Positions 51,931 to 61,316 of a stretch of DNA of 64,000 nt are shown one piece after another. Origin of the DNA: Pseudotabrizicola sp. (GTDB lineage: Bacteria > Pseudomonadota > Alphaproteobacteria > Rhodobacterales > Rhodobacteraceae); assembly GCF_030656345.1 (NCBI RefSeq), contig NZ_JAUSNR010000026.1, positions 186,001 through 250,000 on the forward strand. Direction: 5' to 3'. Position numbers and translations under genes: made by a program. Position 1 is the first letter of the stretch, and each line of letters opens with the position of its first letter. The notes beneath the pieces are model-generated. The model was not told where the DNA came from. It made no database searches and saw only the letters and a program-made list of their open reading frames with translations.

Positions 51931-53208
51931 ATGTTGAACGCCGAAGTTGCCCTGCGCCGGGAAGATGCCATCTCGCGCGGGGTCGGGATGATGACCCAGA
52001 TCTATGCCGACCGCGCGCTGAACGCCGAGGTCTGGGATATCGAGGGCAACCGCTATATCGACTTTGCTGCCGGGATCGCCGTGGTCAACACCGGGCATTG
52101 CCACCCGCGCGTGATGGCGGCGGTGACCGAACAGCTGGGCCGCTTTACCCACACCTGCCATCAGGTGATGCCTTACGAGAATTACATCCGTCTGGCCGAA
52201 CGGCTGAACGAAAAGGTGCCGGGCGATTTCAAGAAAAAGACCATCTTTGTCACCACCGGGGCCGAGGCCTGTGAAAACGCGGTGAAAATCGCCCGCATCG
52301 CCACCGGGCGCAATGCGGTGATCGCCTTTGGCGGCGGCTTTCATGGCCGCACCTTCATGGGCATGTCGCTGACCGGCAAGGTCGAACCCTATAAAAAGGG
52401 CTTCGGCGCGATGATGCCCGACGTGTTCCACGTGCCCTTCCCGATGGAGCCGCATGGCATTTCCACCAAGGATGCAATGGCCGGGATTGAAAAGCTGTTC
52501 AAATCCGATCTGGACCCGGCGCGGGTGGCTGCGATCATCTTTGAACCTGTGCAGGGCGAAGGTGGCTTCTACCCGGCCCCCGCCGATCTGGTCAAAGCCA
52601 TCCGTGCGCTGTGCGACAAACATGGCATCGTGATGATCGCCGATGAGGTGCAGACCGGCTTTGCCCGCACCGGCCATCTGTTCGCGATGGAGGCTTACGG
52701 CGTAAGCGCCGACCTCACCACGATGGCCAAGGGGCTGGCAGGCGGGCTGCCGCTGGCCGCTGTCACCGGCAAGGCCGAGCTGATGGATGCCGCCAACCCC
52801 GGGGGCCTGGGCGGCACCTATGCCGGCAACCCGCTGGGCATTGCCGCCGCCAATGCGGTGCTGGATGTCATCGAGGATGAAGACCTGTGCGCCCGGGCCA
52901 ATGAGCTGGGCAGCCGGTTGAAGCAGCGGCTGGAATCGATCCGCGCCACCGCGCCCGAAATCATTGATATCCGCGGTCCCGGTTTCATGGTGGCGGTGGA
53001 ATTTGCCAACCCCGGCACCAAGGAACCCGACGCAGGCTTCACCGCCCGCGTCCGGGCCGAGGCGCAGAAGCGCGGGCTGATCCTGCTGACCTGCGGCGTT
53101 TACGCCAATGTCGTGCGCTTTCTTGCGCCGATCACCATTCCCGATGCGCATTTCACTGAGGGGCTGGACATTCTGGAAGCTTCGGTCGCCGCTGCGCGCA
53201 ACGGCTGA
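51931..53208 (+). CDS. gabT: 4-aminobutyrate aminotransferase
   Basis: A 425-residue class III PLP-dependent aminotransferase that moves the amino group of GABA to 2-oxoglutarate, giving succinate semialdehyde. NRYIDFAAGIAVVNTGHCHPRV, FVTTGAEACENAVKIAR, FHGRTFMGMSLTGKVEPYK and VMIADEVQTGFARTG are the family motifs, and TMAKGLAGGLPLAAVTG carries the PLP-binding lysine. The length and C-terminus match GabT. GGGAGC lies just before the ATG at 51931. No gabD is adjacent, so the next enzyme is encoded elsewhere. The gene is followed by a strong hairpin. Confidence 0.94.
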   Translation: MLNAEVALRREDAISRGVGMMTQIYADRALNAEVWDIEGNRYIDFAAGIAVVNTGHCHPRVMAAVTEQLGRFTHTCHQVMPYENYIRLAERLNEKVPGDFKKKTIFVTTGAEACENAVKIARIATGRNAVIAFGGGFHGRTFMGMSLTGKVEPYKKGFGAMMPDVFHVPFPMEPHGISTKDAMAGIEKLFKSDLDPARVAAIIFEPVQGEGGFYPAPADLVKAIRALCDKHGIVMIADEVQTGFARTGHLFAMEAYGVSADLTTMAKGLAGGLPLAAVTGKAELMDAANPGGLGGTYAGNPLGIAAANAVLDVIEDEDLCARANELGSRLKQRLESIRATAPEIIDIRGPGFMVAVEFANPGTKEPDAGFTARVRAEAQKRGLILLTCGVYANVVRFLAPITIPDAHFTEGLDILEASVAAARNG

Positions 53209-53221
53209 CCTTGGGGGCATA

Positions 53222-53258
53222 TGTGCCGCCTGTCAGCCTTGTGCTGGCAGGCGGCACA
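53222..53258 (+). terminator. Long hairpin after gabT
   Basis: TGTGCCGCCTGTCAGC (53222-53237) pairs with GCTGGCAGGCGGCACA (53243-53258), 16 bp with one G-U pair and a 5-nt loop. It starts 14 bp after the gabT stop codon. There is no T-run, so it may act as an RNA 3'-end stabiliser or a U-less terminator. Confidence 0.65.
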
Positions 53259-53456
53259 CCGCAAAGCACAAGCGCAGCGCCTGCATGACGCTACGGCAAG
53301 CACAGCGACACCCTCCCGGCATTCTGACCACAGCGCATCGGGACGACATCAAATATGCGCTTGTGGTTGAGAAAGCAGTGACAATTGCTCGCGAATGGGT
53401 AGTAGATGGTTGCGCAGCGCGCCTGCAACCCAGATACCGGAAGACTGTCACACCTG

Positions 53457-56400
53457 ATGTCGTTCACTACTGTCCCTCCTGAGACCCTTGAAGATTTCGC
53501 TGATCAGGACAGGATCGACACTGTTCTGGCTTGGGTGATCGCGCGCAGTGGTGCGTCAACGGGTCTGCTGCTGGTCGGCCCGCCCGACACCACAGCTGCC
53601 GTGCGTCTTGCCCAACCCGCGCAGGCATTGCAGGACCTGTCGGCGGCGGTGGCTGCGGGCAACATCTCGGATGACCTGACCAAAGGCCCCCGGCGCAGGC
53701 TCGCCTTGGGCGAGATCTGCGGGCAACCGGCGGCACTGGTCCTGACGCTTGGCAAAAAGCCGCTGCCCCCCGAATTTACAGCGGACTTGGGCACATTGCG
53801 CACAACACTGCGTATGGCGCTGGACCGCTGGTGTTCGCGCCTCAATGCCACCCGTCTGGCCGAGCTTGCATCACTGTGCGGTGTGTGGATCTGGGAAACC
53901 GATGCGCAGGGCGCGCTGACCTATCTGTGCCCCCCCGCACCCGATGGCACAGAGGCAGCGGCGCAGGCAGAACCTCTGCGACCAGCCGACTGGGCGGGGG
54001 TAGACTGGTCCAGCCTGCAGGCGCGGATGCGGCAAAGGGTGCCGATCCGCAACCATGTCCATGCGCTTAAAATGCCTGACGGCAGCCTGCGCTGTCTGCG
54101 CAGCAACGGAACCCCGCGGCACGATGCGGCGGGCGCATTTCTGGGCTATACCGGGCTGACGTCCGAGCGGTCCAGGCCGTCTGAAGAAGAGCACAACGCC
54201 ATCGCCGCCTATGACCGGCTGACCGCCATTCTTGCCGCCTTGCCAAATCTGGTGTTCGAGATCACCGCCGACGGGCGCTACACCGATTTCATCGCCGGCC
54301 CGGCAGAGCTTCTGGGCGATGCGCGCGACAGCCTGCCCGGCCGCACGCTGGAAGAGATTTTGCCGCCCGATGTCGCCGCCAAAAGCCGCGCGGCACTGGC
54401 AGAGGCGCTGGAAACCGGCCGCAGCGAACCGACCCGCTTCCGGCTGGATTCGCCCGTGGGCATGCGCTGGTATGAAACCACCGGCGCGCGGAAGATGGGT
54501 GAAAACCCCGACCAAACTCCGACGGCGATCTTTGTGGTGCGCGACGTCACCCGCGACATGCAGAAATCCGACGACCTCAGCCGTCTGAACCGGGTCGTGG
54601 AAAACATGTCCAACCTGGTGGTGGTGGTCGACCCCGAACAGCGGATCACCTGGGCAAACCAGGCCTGGGAACGCCGGACCGGATGGGCGGTGTCCGAAGT
54701 GGTGGGACGGGATCTGGCCACGCTGGTGCGGGGCACCCACGAAGATCCGGAAAACAAGGCAGGGGTTGACGATGCGATTGCGCGCAACGTGCCCTATCAC
54801 GGCGAGACGATCAATTTCGACCGGCACGGCACGGCGTATTGGATCGATTTCAACATCCTGCCGCTGTTTGACCGCGACGGCAACGTGACCGGCCATGTGA
54901 CGATCGAAACCGATGTCACCGCGCAGAAGACAAGCGAGGCACAGGCCGCACAGCTGGCGGATGAGGCCGACCGGATGCGGGCCCAGCTGCACAACGCCAT
55001 TGAAACACTGCCCGACGGCGTGCTGATCTGGGATGCCGATGAACGGCTGGTCTTTGCCAACTCGGCCTACAAGCAGATGCATCCCGCAGTGGCCGATATC
55101 CTGCTTCCGGGTGTCCACCAGCAGGAGGTGCTGGATCTTGGCCTCAAAAAGGGGATCTTTCTCGACGCCGTCGGCCGCGTCGACGCGTGGGTTGCCGAAC
55201 AATGGCAACGCTACCTGAACCCCAACATCGACGAGGTGATGGCAACCGAGGGTCGATGGATCCGGCGCGTCGACCTGCGCACCCCCGACGGCGGCCGCAT
55301 TGCGGTGCGGATCGACACCACCGAACGCCACCGCCAGCTTCAGGCGCTGGACGAGGCGCACAGATCTTTGGCCGAGGCGCGCGATTCGCTGGCGCAGATC
55401 ATCGAAAGCGCCGATGTCGGCACCTGGGACTGGCAGGTTGAAACCGGGGCGCTGCGGATCGGCGGGCGCTATGCGCAGATGCTGGGCTACACCCCCGAAG
55501 AACTGGGTGAGCCGTCGGATGAGATGTTCCGGTCACTGGTGCACCCCGATGACCTGCTGCATCTGGACCGGACCGAGGCGCAGGATTTTGCCCCATTGCC
55601 GGACGGGCGCGAAATCGTGCGCGAACATCAGCTGCGCATGCGGCGCAAGGATGGTGGCTGGGCGTGGATCATGTCGCGCTCTGCCGTCACCGAGCGTTTG
55701 CCCGATGGCAGACACAAATGTGTTGTCGGCATCCACCTCGACATCACCGAACGTAAAAATCTGGAAGATCTGGTGCTGTCCAATCAATCCTTCCTGACCG
55801 AGGTGATGGACACCTCGATTTCCGCCATCGTGGTGATGGATACTCAGGACCGCATCACCTATGCCAATGCCGAGGCGGAACGCATTCTGGGCCGGGACCG
55901 CAACACCATCGAAGGCATGACCTTCACCGACCCGATCTGGCGCATCACCGATACCGACGGCCTTCCGATGCCCCCCGAAGCCATGCCATGCGGCAGGGCC
56001 AAGGACGAAGGCACCATCGTGCGTGATCTGCGCATGGCGATCGAACTGCCCGATGGCACCCGGCGCATCCTGTCGGTCAATGCCGTGCCGCATCATGGTA
56101 TTGACCGGACCAATTCCGAAAAGCTGACCATCGCATCCTTTGTCGACATCACCGACGAGCTGAACAAGGCCGCCCGGCTGGAACAGGCTCTGGTGGAGGC
56201 ACAGGCGGCCAGCCAGTCCAAATCAACCTTCCTTGCCAATATGAGCCATGAAATCCGCACCCCGCTGAACGGCGTACTGGGTATGGCAGAGCTGCTGGAC
56301 GGGCTGATCAAGGACCCGCGTCAAAAAGAAATGATCGGAACCATCCGCCGCTCGGGTGAGTTGCTCCTGAATGTCCTGAATGAGGTCCTGGACATGTCCA

Positions 56401-57344
56401 AAATTGAGGCAGGGAAGATGGTCATTGAACAGATCCCGTTCATACCAGCCGAGATCGCGCGTCAGGTCGAACCGCTTCATGGGCTTCGGGCAGAGGAAAA
56501 GGGCCTGGAATTCCAGGTGCTGACCAACTCCGGCTCTGAAAAGCCGCGGCTTGGCGATTCCTTCCGGATTCAGCAGATTCTGAACAACCTGCTCAGCAAC
56601 GCGATCAAATTCACCGAAAGCGGCTCTGTGTCACTGACCATGTCGGCCCGCCCCGGCAAGCCCCTGACCATCGAGGTCCGGGATTCCGGCATCGGCATGT
56701 CCCCCGATCAGGTCAGGCGGATTTTCGACAACTTTGAACAGGCCGAAGGCGGCACCACGCGCCGGTTTGGCGGCACTGGTCTTGGCATGCCGATCGTCCG
56801 CAATCTGGTCGAGCTGATGCACGGCGTGGTCGAGGTCGACAGCGAGACAGGGGGTGGCACCCGGGTAAAGATCACCCTGCCGCTGGCCGAAACGGTCGAG
56901 GCCGCATTGGTGCAGGACATCAAGACGCCCGCAAAGACCCGGCTGGTGTCCCTGTCCGGGGTTTCCTTGCTGATCGCCGACGATTCAGCGACCAACCGGA
57001 TCGTGATCACCGAAATGCTGAAAGACACCGGGGCCGAGATCGTGCTGGCCAACAACGGGGCCGAAGCGGTCGAAATCTGGCGCACCCGGTCGTATTCGGG
57101 CTTGCCGTTTGACATGCTGGTCCTCGACATCGCGATGCCGGTGCTGGATGGAACCAGCGCGCTGCAGGCCATCCGCAGAACCGGCCTGCCGGGATCGCAG
57201 GTTCCGGCCATCGCGGTCACCGCCAATGCCATGTCGCATCAGGTGTCGGAATACATCATGGCCGGGTTTGATTCGCATGTCCCCAAGCCCTTCCGGCAGG
57301 CCGAGCTGATCCATGCGATTTCAATTCTGTTGACGCGGGCATAG
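53457..57344 (+). CDS. Hybrid sensor histidine kinase with six PAS domains
   Basis: A 1295-residue soluble-looking kinase. An N-terminal GAF-like region (1-115) is followed by PAS repeats starting near residues 136, 257, 380, 514, 644 and 781. A coiled-coil leads to HisKA with the phospho-histidine in MSHEIRTPLNGVLGMAELL (near 930). HATPase motifs NNLLSNAIKFTESG (near 1042) and GGTGLGMPIVRNL (near 1104) follow, then a C-terminal receiver with LLIADDSATNRIV and phospho-Asp in LVLDIAMPVLDG (near 1221). No membrane helix is seen, so the signal is probably cytosolic. It heads a set with two response regulators and an Hpt protein. An alternative start is 53406. Confidence 0.9.
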   Translation: MSFTTVPPETLEDFADQDRIDTVLAWVIARSGASTGLLLVGPPDTTAAVRLAQPAQALQDLSAAVAAGNISDDLTKGPRRRLALGEICGQPAALVLTLGKKPLPPEFTADLGTLRTTLRMALDRWCSRLNATRLAELASLCGVWIWETDAQGALTYLCPPAPDGTEAAAQAEPLRPADWAGVDWSSLQARMRQRVPIRNHVHALKMPDGSLRCLRSNGTPRHDAAGAFLGYTGLTSERSRPSEEEHNAIAAYDRLTAILAALPNLVFEITADGRYTDFIAGPAELLGDARDSLPGRTLEEILPPDVAAKSRAALAEALETGRSEPTRFRLDSPVGMRWYETTGARKMGENPDQTPTAIFVVRDVTRDMQKSDDLSRLNRVVENMSNLVVVVDPEQRITWANQAWERRTGWAVSEVVGRDLATLVRGTHEDPENKAGVDDAIARNVPYHGETINFDRHGTAYWIDFNILPLFDRDGNVTGHVTIETDVTAQKTSEAQAAQLADEADRMRAQLHNAIETLPDGVLIWDADERLVFANSAYKQMHPAVADILLPGVHQQEVLDLGLKKGIFLDAVGRVDAWVAEQWQRYLNPNIDEVMATEGRWIRRVDLRTPDGGRIAVRIDTTERHRQLQALDEAHRSLAEARDSLAQIIESADVGTWDWQVETGALRIGGRYAQMLGYTPEELGEPSDEMFRSLVHPDDLLHLDRTEAQDFAPLPDGREIVREHQLRMRRKDGGWAWIMSRSAVTERLPDGRHKCVVGIHLDITERKNLEDLVLSNQSFLTEVMDTSISAIVVMDTQDRITYANAEAERILGRDRNTIEGMTFTDPIWRITDTDGLPMPPEAMPCGRAKDEGTIVRDLRMAIELPDGTRRILSVNAVPHHGIDRTNSEKLTIASFVDITDELNKAARLEQALVEAQAASQSKSTFLANMSHEIRTPLNGVLGMAELLDGLIKDPRQKEMIGTIRRSGELLLNVLNEVLDMSKIEAGKMVIEQIPFIPAEIARQVEPLHGLRAEEKGLEFQVLTNSGSEKPRLGDSFRIQQILNNLLSNAIKFTESGSVSLTMSARPGKPLTIEVRDSGIGMSPDQVRRIFDNFEQAEGGTTRRFGGTGLGMPIVRNLVELMHGVVEVDSETGGGTRVKITLPLAETVEAALVQDIKTPAKTRLVSLSGVSLLIADDSATNRIVITEMLKDTGAEIVLANNGAEAVEIWRTRSYSGLPFDMLVLDIAMPVLDGTSALQAIRRTGLPGSQVPAIAVTANAMSHQVSEYIMAGFDSHVPKPFRQAELIHAISILLTRA

Positions 57345-57535
57345 AACAACCTGCGCCTGAACGCGCCACAACCACAGCTTGCAATCTGCAACGTCAGATT
57401 GACCTGACCTGCCCACCAGCCCCCGCGCCGTGAAATCTGCCCCGATTAGACACGAGACTTCCATTGTGCAGCCACAATCTGATGGAATAGGTTACCCGGA
57501 CATTAAGTCTGTAACTGCTTCGTCAGGAGATTTGT

Positions 57536-57973
57536 GTGAGTATGAGTTCTGGGAGTATTGCACAGATGACATCACATGCCGGGCCTTTGCCTGCGGTTGT
57601 TCTGCTTGCCGAAGATGATGAGATCAATCAGCAGATCGTCCGCCACCTTCTGGCAGAATTTCCCTTCATCGAACTGGGGATCGCCGCCGATGGCAAGCAG
57701 GCGCTGGAAACTGCCATTTCGCAGCGTTTTGATCTGATGATCTTTGACCGCCACATGCCGCTGATTTCCGGCGACCGGGTGATCCGCCATCTCAAGGCCG
57801 CAAGCACCATCAACACCATGACCCCGATGATCCAGTTTACCGCCGACGTCGATCACGCCAGCACCCCCGGTGTCGGCGATCAGGCCGATGCGGTCATCCC
57901 GAAACCCATCCAGAGTGATGTGTTCCGCAGCACCGTTCTGCGCCTTCTGGGCCGCGCTATCGAGACCTTGTAG
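57536..57973 (+). CDS. Stand-alone response regulator receiver protein
   Basis: A 145-residue single-domain receiver. VVLLAEDDEINQQIVRHLL holds the acidic pair, DLMIFDRHMPLISG the phospho-acceptor aspartate, IQFTAD the conserved Thr and VIPKPI the conserved Lys. No output domain follows, so it is either a phosphate sink or a shuttle in the phosphorelay with the kinase upstream and the Hpt protein downstream. The start is probably the GTG at 57536, six bases after AGGAG; ATG at 57542 is an alternative. It is 191 bp after the kinase gene. Confidence 0.88.
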   Translation: MSMSSGSIAQMTSHAGPLPAVVLLAEDDEINQQIVRHLLAEFPFIELGIAADGKQALETAISQRFDLMIFDRHMPLISGDRVIRHLKAASTINTMTPMIQFTADVDHASTPGVGDQADAVIPKPIQSDVFRSTVLRLLGRAIETL

Positions 57974-58085
57974 GCCTGCGCCCGGGCTCTGACGAAGATG
58001 TAATGATTAACAAATACTTAAATTCCGCCTAATTTATGCCTCAAAGACCAGCTTAGGGTGAGGGGAGCAACCGAAGGTGGTACGA

Positions 58086-59045
58086 ATGTCAGCCAATATG
58101 CGCTATATTGCAGTTGATGATGATCCGGCGTTTCATTTCGTCCTGACAAAAATGATGTGCCAGCTTGGCTACCAGCCCCCGGTCTGCGTCACCTCTGCCG
58201 CCGAAGCGCTCAACCGCCTGTCCAATCCGCACGAACAGTTTGACGCGATCCTGCTGGACATCCAGATGCCCGAAATGGACGGGATCGAGGCCTGCCAGCA
58301 CATCCGCGCCATGGCCCATCACAGCACGACGCCGATCATGATGGTGACAACCATGGTCGGGCGCGATTATGTCGATCAGGCCTTTGCGGTCGGTGCCACT
58401 GACTATCTGACCAAGCCGATCAACCGCATTGAACTGCAGGCCCGGCTGGGCATGCTGGATCGGCTGGTGCAGGAACACAATCTGGCCCGGTCGCTGCAAT
58501 TCGCCATGGAATCGATGGACGACGTTCCCGGAATGCGCTTTGCTTTCGAAGAGCCGGTCGCCCTGCCGAAGTGTGGATCGCTGATCGAATACCTTGCGCT
58601 GGAAAACCATTTGCTGACCCTCAGCCGTCTGAAACTGCACAGCCATACCGCGATTGCCTTTCAGGTCGTCGGCGGCAGCAGCCTGTTCCGCCGCCTGAAC
58701 CGGATGGAATTTCTGGACTGCATGGCCGATGTCGGATCGGCCATCGCCGCCTGCATGAAGCGCCAGTCCTTCCTGCTGGCCTATGCCGGCAGTGGCGAAT
58801 TTGTCTGCATCCTGAACCGCCAGCAACCTGTCGACACCTTCGAGATCGAACATGAGCTGGCGGCCGAGCTGATGGTCTATGACGCGGTCTATGAAAGCCT
58901 TGGCCTGCCGATGCTTGAAGTGCGGGTCGGTGCCACGGTGCATTCGGGCCTGTTCTCGACCTCGGCGGTCAAGACCATGCTGGGCCGCGCCCGGGCCTCG
59001 GTCCGTGGTCAGTCGGCCTATCAGCTTCAGTTTCTGGCAGGATAA
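58086..59045 (+). CDS. Response regulator with degenerate GGDEF-like output domain
   Basis: A 319-residue protein. Residues 1-125 form a complete receiver: YIAVDDDPAFHFVL, phospho-Asp in AILLDIQMPEMDG, Thr in MMVTTM and Lys in DYLTKPINRIEL. The rest (about 165-315) has the spacing of a GGDEF domain with FLLAYAGSGEFVCIL where diguanylate cyclases have GG(D/E)EF. Thus the motif is GSGEF and probably not catalytic. It may bind a nucleotide or a partner. AAGG lies 8 bases before the ATG at 58086. The Hpt gene follows 11 bp later, so the two are likely co-translated. Confidence 0.82.
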   Translation: MSANMRYIAVDDDPAFHFVLTKMMCQLGYQPPVCVTSAAEALNRLSNPHEQFDAILLDIQMPEMDGIEACQHIRAMAHHSTTPIMMVTTMVGRDYVDQAFAVGATDYLTKPINRIELQARLGMLDRLVQEHNLARSLQFAMESMDDVPGMRFAFEEPVALPKCGSLIEYLALENHLLTLSRLKLHSHTAIAFQVVGGSSLFRRLNRMEFLDCMADVGSAIAACMKRQSFLLAYAGSGEFVCILNRQQPVDTFEIEHELAAELMVYDAVYESLGLPMLEVRVGATVHSGLFSTSAVKTMLGRARASVRGQSAYQLQFLAG

Positions 59046-59056
59046 GGCACGCAAGG

Positions 59057-59404
59057 ATGACTCAACCGGCAGAGGCATGGGCGCGGGCGCTGCTGCCGCA
59101 ATTTCTGGACCTGACCGCATCGCGGCGGATCGAGATTGATATCGAGCGTGGCGCGCTGGAGGCGGGCGATGACCCGGTGCCGGTCGCTCAGGAAATCTGC
59201 AAGGTCGCACACAAGATTGCCGGCACCGCTGCAAGCTTCGGGTTTTCCCGGCTTGGCGCTCAGGCGCAGCGGGTGGAAGAGGTTTGCAACCAGATCTGCA
59301 CCCTGTCCGGCCCGGCTCTGCCGCTCGCCGTGCGTCAGGACCTGCTGCCGGCCCTCGATGAGCTGAACCGGGAACTCGACAGCGCCCTGGTCGGCACAAA
59401 CTGA
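59057..59404 (+). CDS. Hpt domain phosphotransfer protein
   Basis: A 115-residue all-helical protein. ICKVAHKIAGTAASFGFSRLG contains the phosphotransfer histidine (HKIAGTAASFG, the HxLKGxSxxxG pattern), and AQAQRVEEVCNQI continues the next helix. Hpt proteins relay phosphate from the receiver of a hybrid kinase to a separate response regulator. It lies 11 bp after the receiver/GGDEF-like gene, so it likely connects the PAS-rich hybrid kinase to that regulator. Confidence 0.85.
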   Translation: MTQPAEAWARALLPQFLDLTASRRIEIDIERGALEAGDDPVPVAQEICKVAHKIAGTAASFGFSRLGAQAQRVEEVCNQICTLSGPALPLAVRQDLLPALDELNRELDSALVGTN

Positions 59405-59548
59405 CAGCCCTGCCCCGCCAGCCCCACAATGACCGTTCTTTGCCGCTTTTCCTGTGATCACAGCTTGGTGTGGAACCGATCCCGATCCCGCGCGTTATAC
59501 CGCACACAGATCATTTAGAGATCGTCCATAACTCAACGAGGCTGCCCC

Positions 59549-59797
59549 ATGAAAAAGTTCTTCCTTATGTCCGCCGTCGCTCTGTCGCTGACCGCTTGCC
59601 AGACCACGGATCAAAACGCTGCGCTTGGCGCTCTGGGTGGTGCTGCTGTCGGCGCTGCCGCGACAGACAGCACCCGTGGCGCGCTGATCGGTGCCGCTGT
59701 CGGCGTGGCCGCATCCACCCTGATCGGCCCGGCCCCCCAGCGCGGCCAGTGCTACTACCGCGACCAGAACGGCAACCGCTTTATCGCCGCTTGCTGA
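59549..59797 (+). CDS. Small glycine-zipper lipoprotein (82 aa)
   Basis: An 82-residue protein with a lipoprotein signal MKKFFLMSAVALSLTAC (lipobox LTAC at residues 14-17), then a Gly/Ala-rich zipper (LGALGGAAVGAAATDSTRG, ALIGAAVGVAASTLIG) and an ending CYYRDQNGNRFIAAC with two cysteines. It shares this layout and the GALIGA motif with the 81-residue lipoprotein at 31837-32082. It is probably an envelope-anchored protein of unknown function. It has its own terminator at 59852-59882, so it is monocistronic. Confidence 0.8.
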   Translation: MKKFFLMSAVALSLTACQTTDQNAALGALGGAAVGAAATDSTRGALIGAAVGVAASTLIGPAPQRGQCYYRDQNGNRFIAAC

Positions 59798-59851
59798 TCT
59801 GACACTGCTGATCTGACACTGCGGGCCTGATCCCGCAGCGGGACACGAATG

Positions 59852-59882
59852 GGCGGCACCGGAACCCCGGTGCCGCCTTTTT
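59852..59882 (+). terminator. Intrinsic terminator after the 82-aa lipoprotein gene
   Basis: GGCGGCACCGG (59852-59862) and CCGGTGCCGCC (59867-59877) form a perfect 11-bp stem with loop AACC, followed by TTTTTC. This is a textbook rho-independent terminator on the plus strand, 55 bp after the stop codon. Confidence 0.92.
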
Positions 59883-59975
59883 CGATGCTGGCCTGAACGA
59901 TCGCCCCCCCGCTGCGGGCTTTCCACTTCACCCCACAGCCGGTAAGACCGGGGCGCGCACAGCCAGGGCCCCCCG

Positions 59976-60719
59976 ATGCACCAACCCTCTCCGACAGACC
60001 ATAATGGTATCCTGCTCGCCGATGCCGCTGTCACCCTGTCGGGCCGCCCGGTCCTGCACGGGGTGTCGCTGCACCTGTCCCAGCAGCGCATCGGCATCAT
60101 CGGGCGCAACGGCTCGGGCAAATCCACCCTGCTGCGGCTGATGGCAGGGCTGATCGCGCCTGACCATGGCACCGTGCGGGTCGAAGGCTGCGACCCCGCC
60201 CATGACCGCAAGGCGATGCTGGCCCATCTGGGCATCCTGTTCCAAAACCCCGATCACCAGATCCTGTTCCCCACGGTCGATGAAGAACTGGCCTTCGGGC
60301 TGATCCAGATGGGGGTGCCAAAAGCCGAGGCACAGTCCCGCGTCATCGCGCTTCTGGCGCAGCATGGCCGCAGCCACTGGTTGGGCGCGTCCGTGGCAAC
60401 CCTTTCACAAGGGCAGCGCCACTGGCTCTGCCTGCAAGCGGTGCTGCTGATGCAGCCGCGCACGATTTTGCTCGACGAACCCCTCGCCGGGCTGGACCAA
60501 CCCACACAAACCCGGCTGGCCCGCAGCTTTGCCGCCCTGCCGCAACGGCTGATCACCATCACCCACGACCCGGCCAGCCTGTCAGGCTGTGACCGGGTGG
60601 TCTGGCTCGACGGCGGCACCGTCGCTGCCGATGGCCCTCCGGCGAGAGTGCTGCCACAGTTTGACGCCGAGATGCAGCGGCTGGGGGGGATGGATGCTGA
60701 CACTGACCTCGCCGGTTGA
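59976..60719 (+). CDS. bioM: Biotin ECF transporter ATPase
   Basis: A 247-residue ATPase of the energy-coupling-factor type. IIGRNGSGKSTLLRLMAGL is Walker A (near residue 45), LFQNPDHQILFPTVDEELAFG is the Q-loop region typical of ECF ATPases (FQNPD), LSQGQRHWLCLQAVLL is the signature (LSQGQ instead of LSGGQ) and ILLDEPLAGLDQPTQT is Walker B. The order with bioN and bioY identifies it as the biotin uptake system BioMNY. It overlaps bioN by 26 bp. Confidence 0.92.
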   Translation: MHQPSPTDHNGILLADAAVTLSGRPVLHGVSLHLSQQRIGIIGRNGSGKSTLLRLMAGLIAPDHGTVRVEGCDPAHDRKAMLAHLGILFQNPDHQILFPTVDEELAFGLIQMGVPKAEAQSRVIALLAQHGRSHWLGASVATLSQGQRHWLCLQAVLLMQPRTILLDEPLAGLDQPTQTRLARSFAALPQRLITITHDPASLSGCDRVVWLDGGTVAADGPPARVLPQFDAEMQRLGGMDADTDLAG

Positions 60720-61290
60720 CACGCCGCTGCACCGCGTGGCTGCGGGCGTAAAGCTGGGCGCGCTGGCGGTTTTCACCCTTGTCCTTTTTCAACTCACCAC
60801 ACCGCTGACCCTAAGCCTTGCCCTGCTGGGTATCATCGCTGTCTACCTGACAGGCGGCATGCCCTTCGCCCGGCACGGCGCGCGCATGCTGCGCCCGCTC
60901 TGGCCCTTTGTGGCGCTGATCGCCCTGTGGCACCTGTGGCGCGATGACCTGACGGCGGGCACGGCCATTCTGCTGCGGATGACCGCCGCCGTGGCGGCGG
61001 CCAATCTGGTCACCATGACCACCCGCCTGTCCGACATGATCAGCGTGCTGGAACGTCTCGCCCGCCCGCTCTCACCCCTGCTGCCACCCCGCAGGCTGGC
61101 GCTCGCCATAGCACTGGTGATCCGCTTCATTCCGGTGCTGTCCGAGCGCGTGGGCCAGCTGTCGCAGGCCTACAGCGCCCGTTCCCCCCGCAAGCCCGGC
61201 TGGCGGCTGGCCGCCCCGGCAGCCCTTGCCGCGCTCGATGATGCCGAACAGGTCGCGCAAGCCTTGCGCGCCCGTGGCGGCACAGGGTAA
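60694..61290 (+). CDS. bioN: Biotin ECF transporter transmembrane protein
   Basis: A 198-residue membrane protein with about five hydrophobic segments. SPVDTPLHRVAAGVKLGALAV is the usual opening of ECF T-components, and the short coupling motif region LVIRFIPVLSERVGQLSQAYSARSP contains the A-R-S/G motif that contacts the ATPase. BioN is small like this protein (about 200 residues). The start at 60694 lies inside bioM, 26 bp before its stop. It is flanked by bioM and bioY. Confidence 0.9.
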   Translation: MLTLTSPVDTPLHRVAAGVKLGALAVFTLVLFQLTTPLTLSLALLGIIAVYLTGGMPFARHGARMLRPLWPFVALIALWHLWRDDLTAGTAILLRMTAAVAAANLVTMTTRLSDMISVLERLARPLSPLLPPRRLALAIALVIRFIPVLSERVGQLSQAYSARSPRKPGWRLAAPAALAALDDAEQVAQALRARGGTG

Positions 61291-61316
61291 GACCCGGAAA
61301 AACCCCGGAGGACCCG

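Noticed and set aside
59452..59463. CTGTGATCACAG palindrome upstream of the 82-aa lipoprotein as a CRP site
   Set aside because: CRP sites have TGTGA-N6-TCACA; here the half-sites abut with no spacer. It could be another operator but nothing identifies one.
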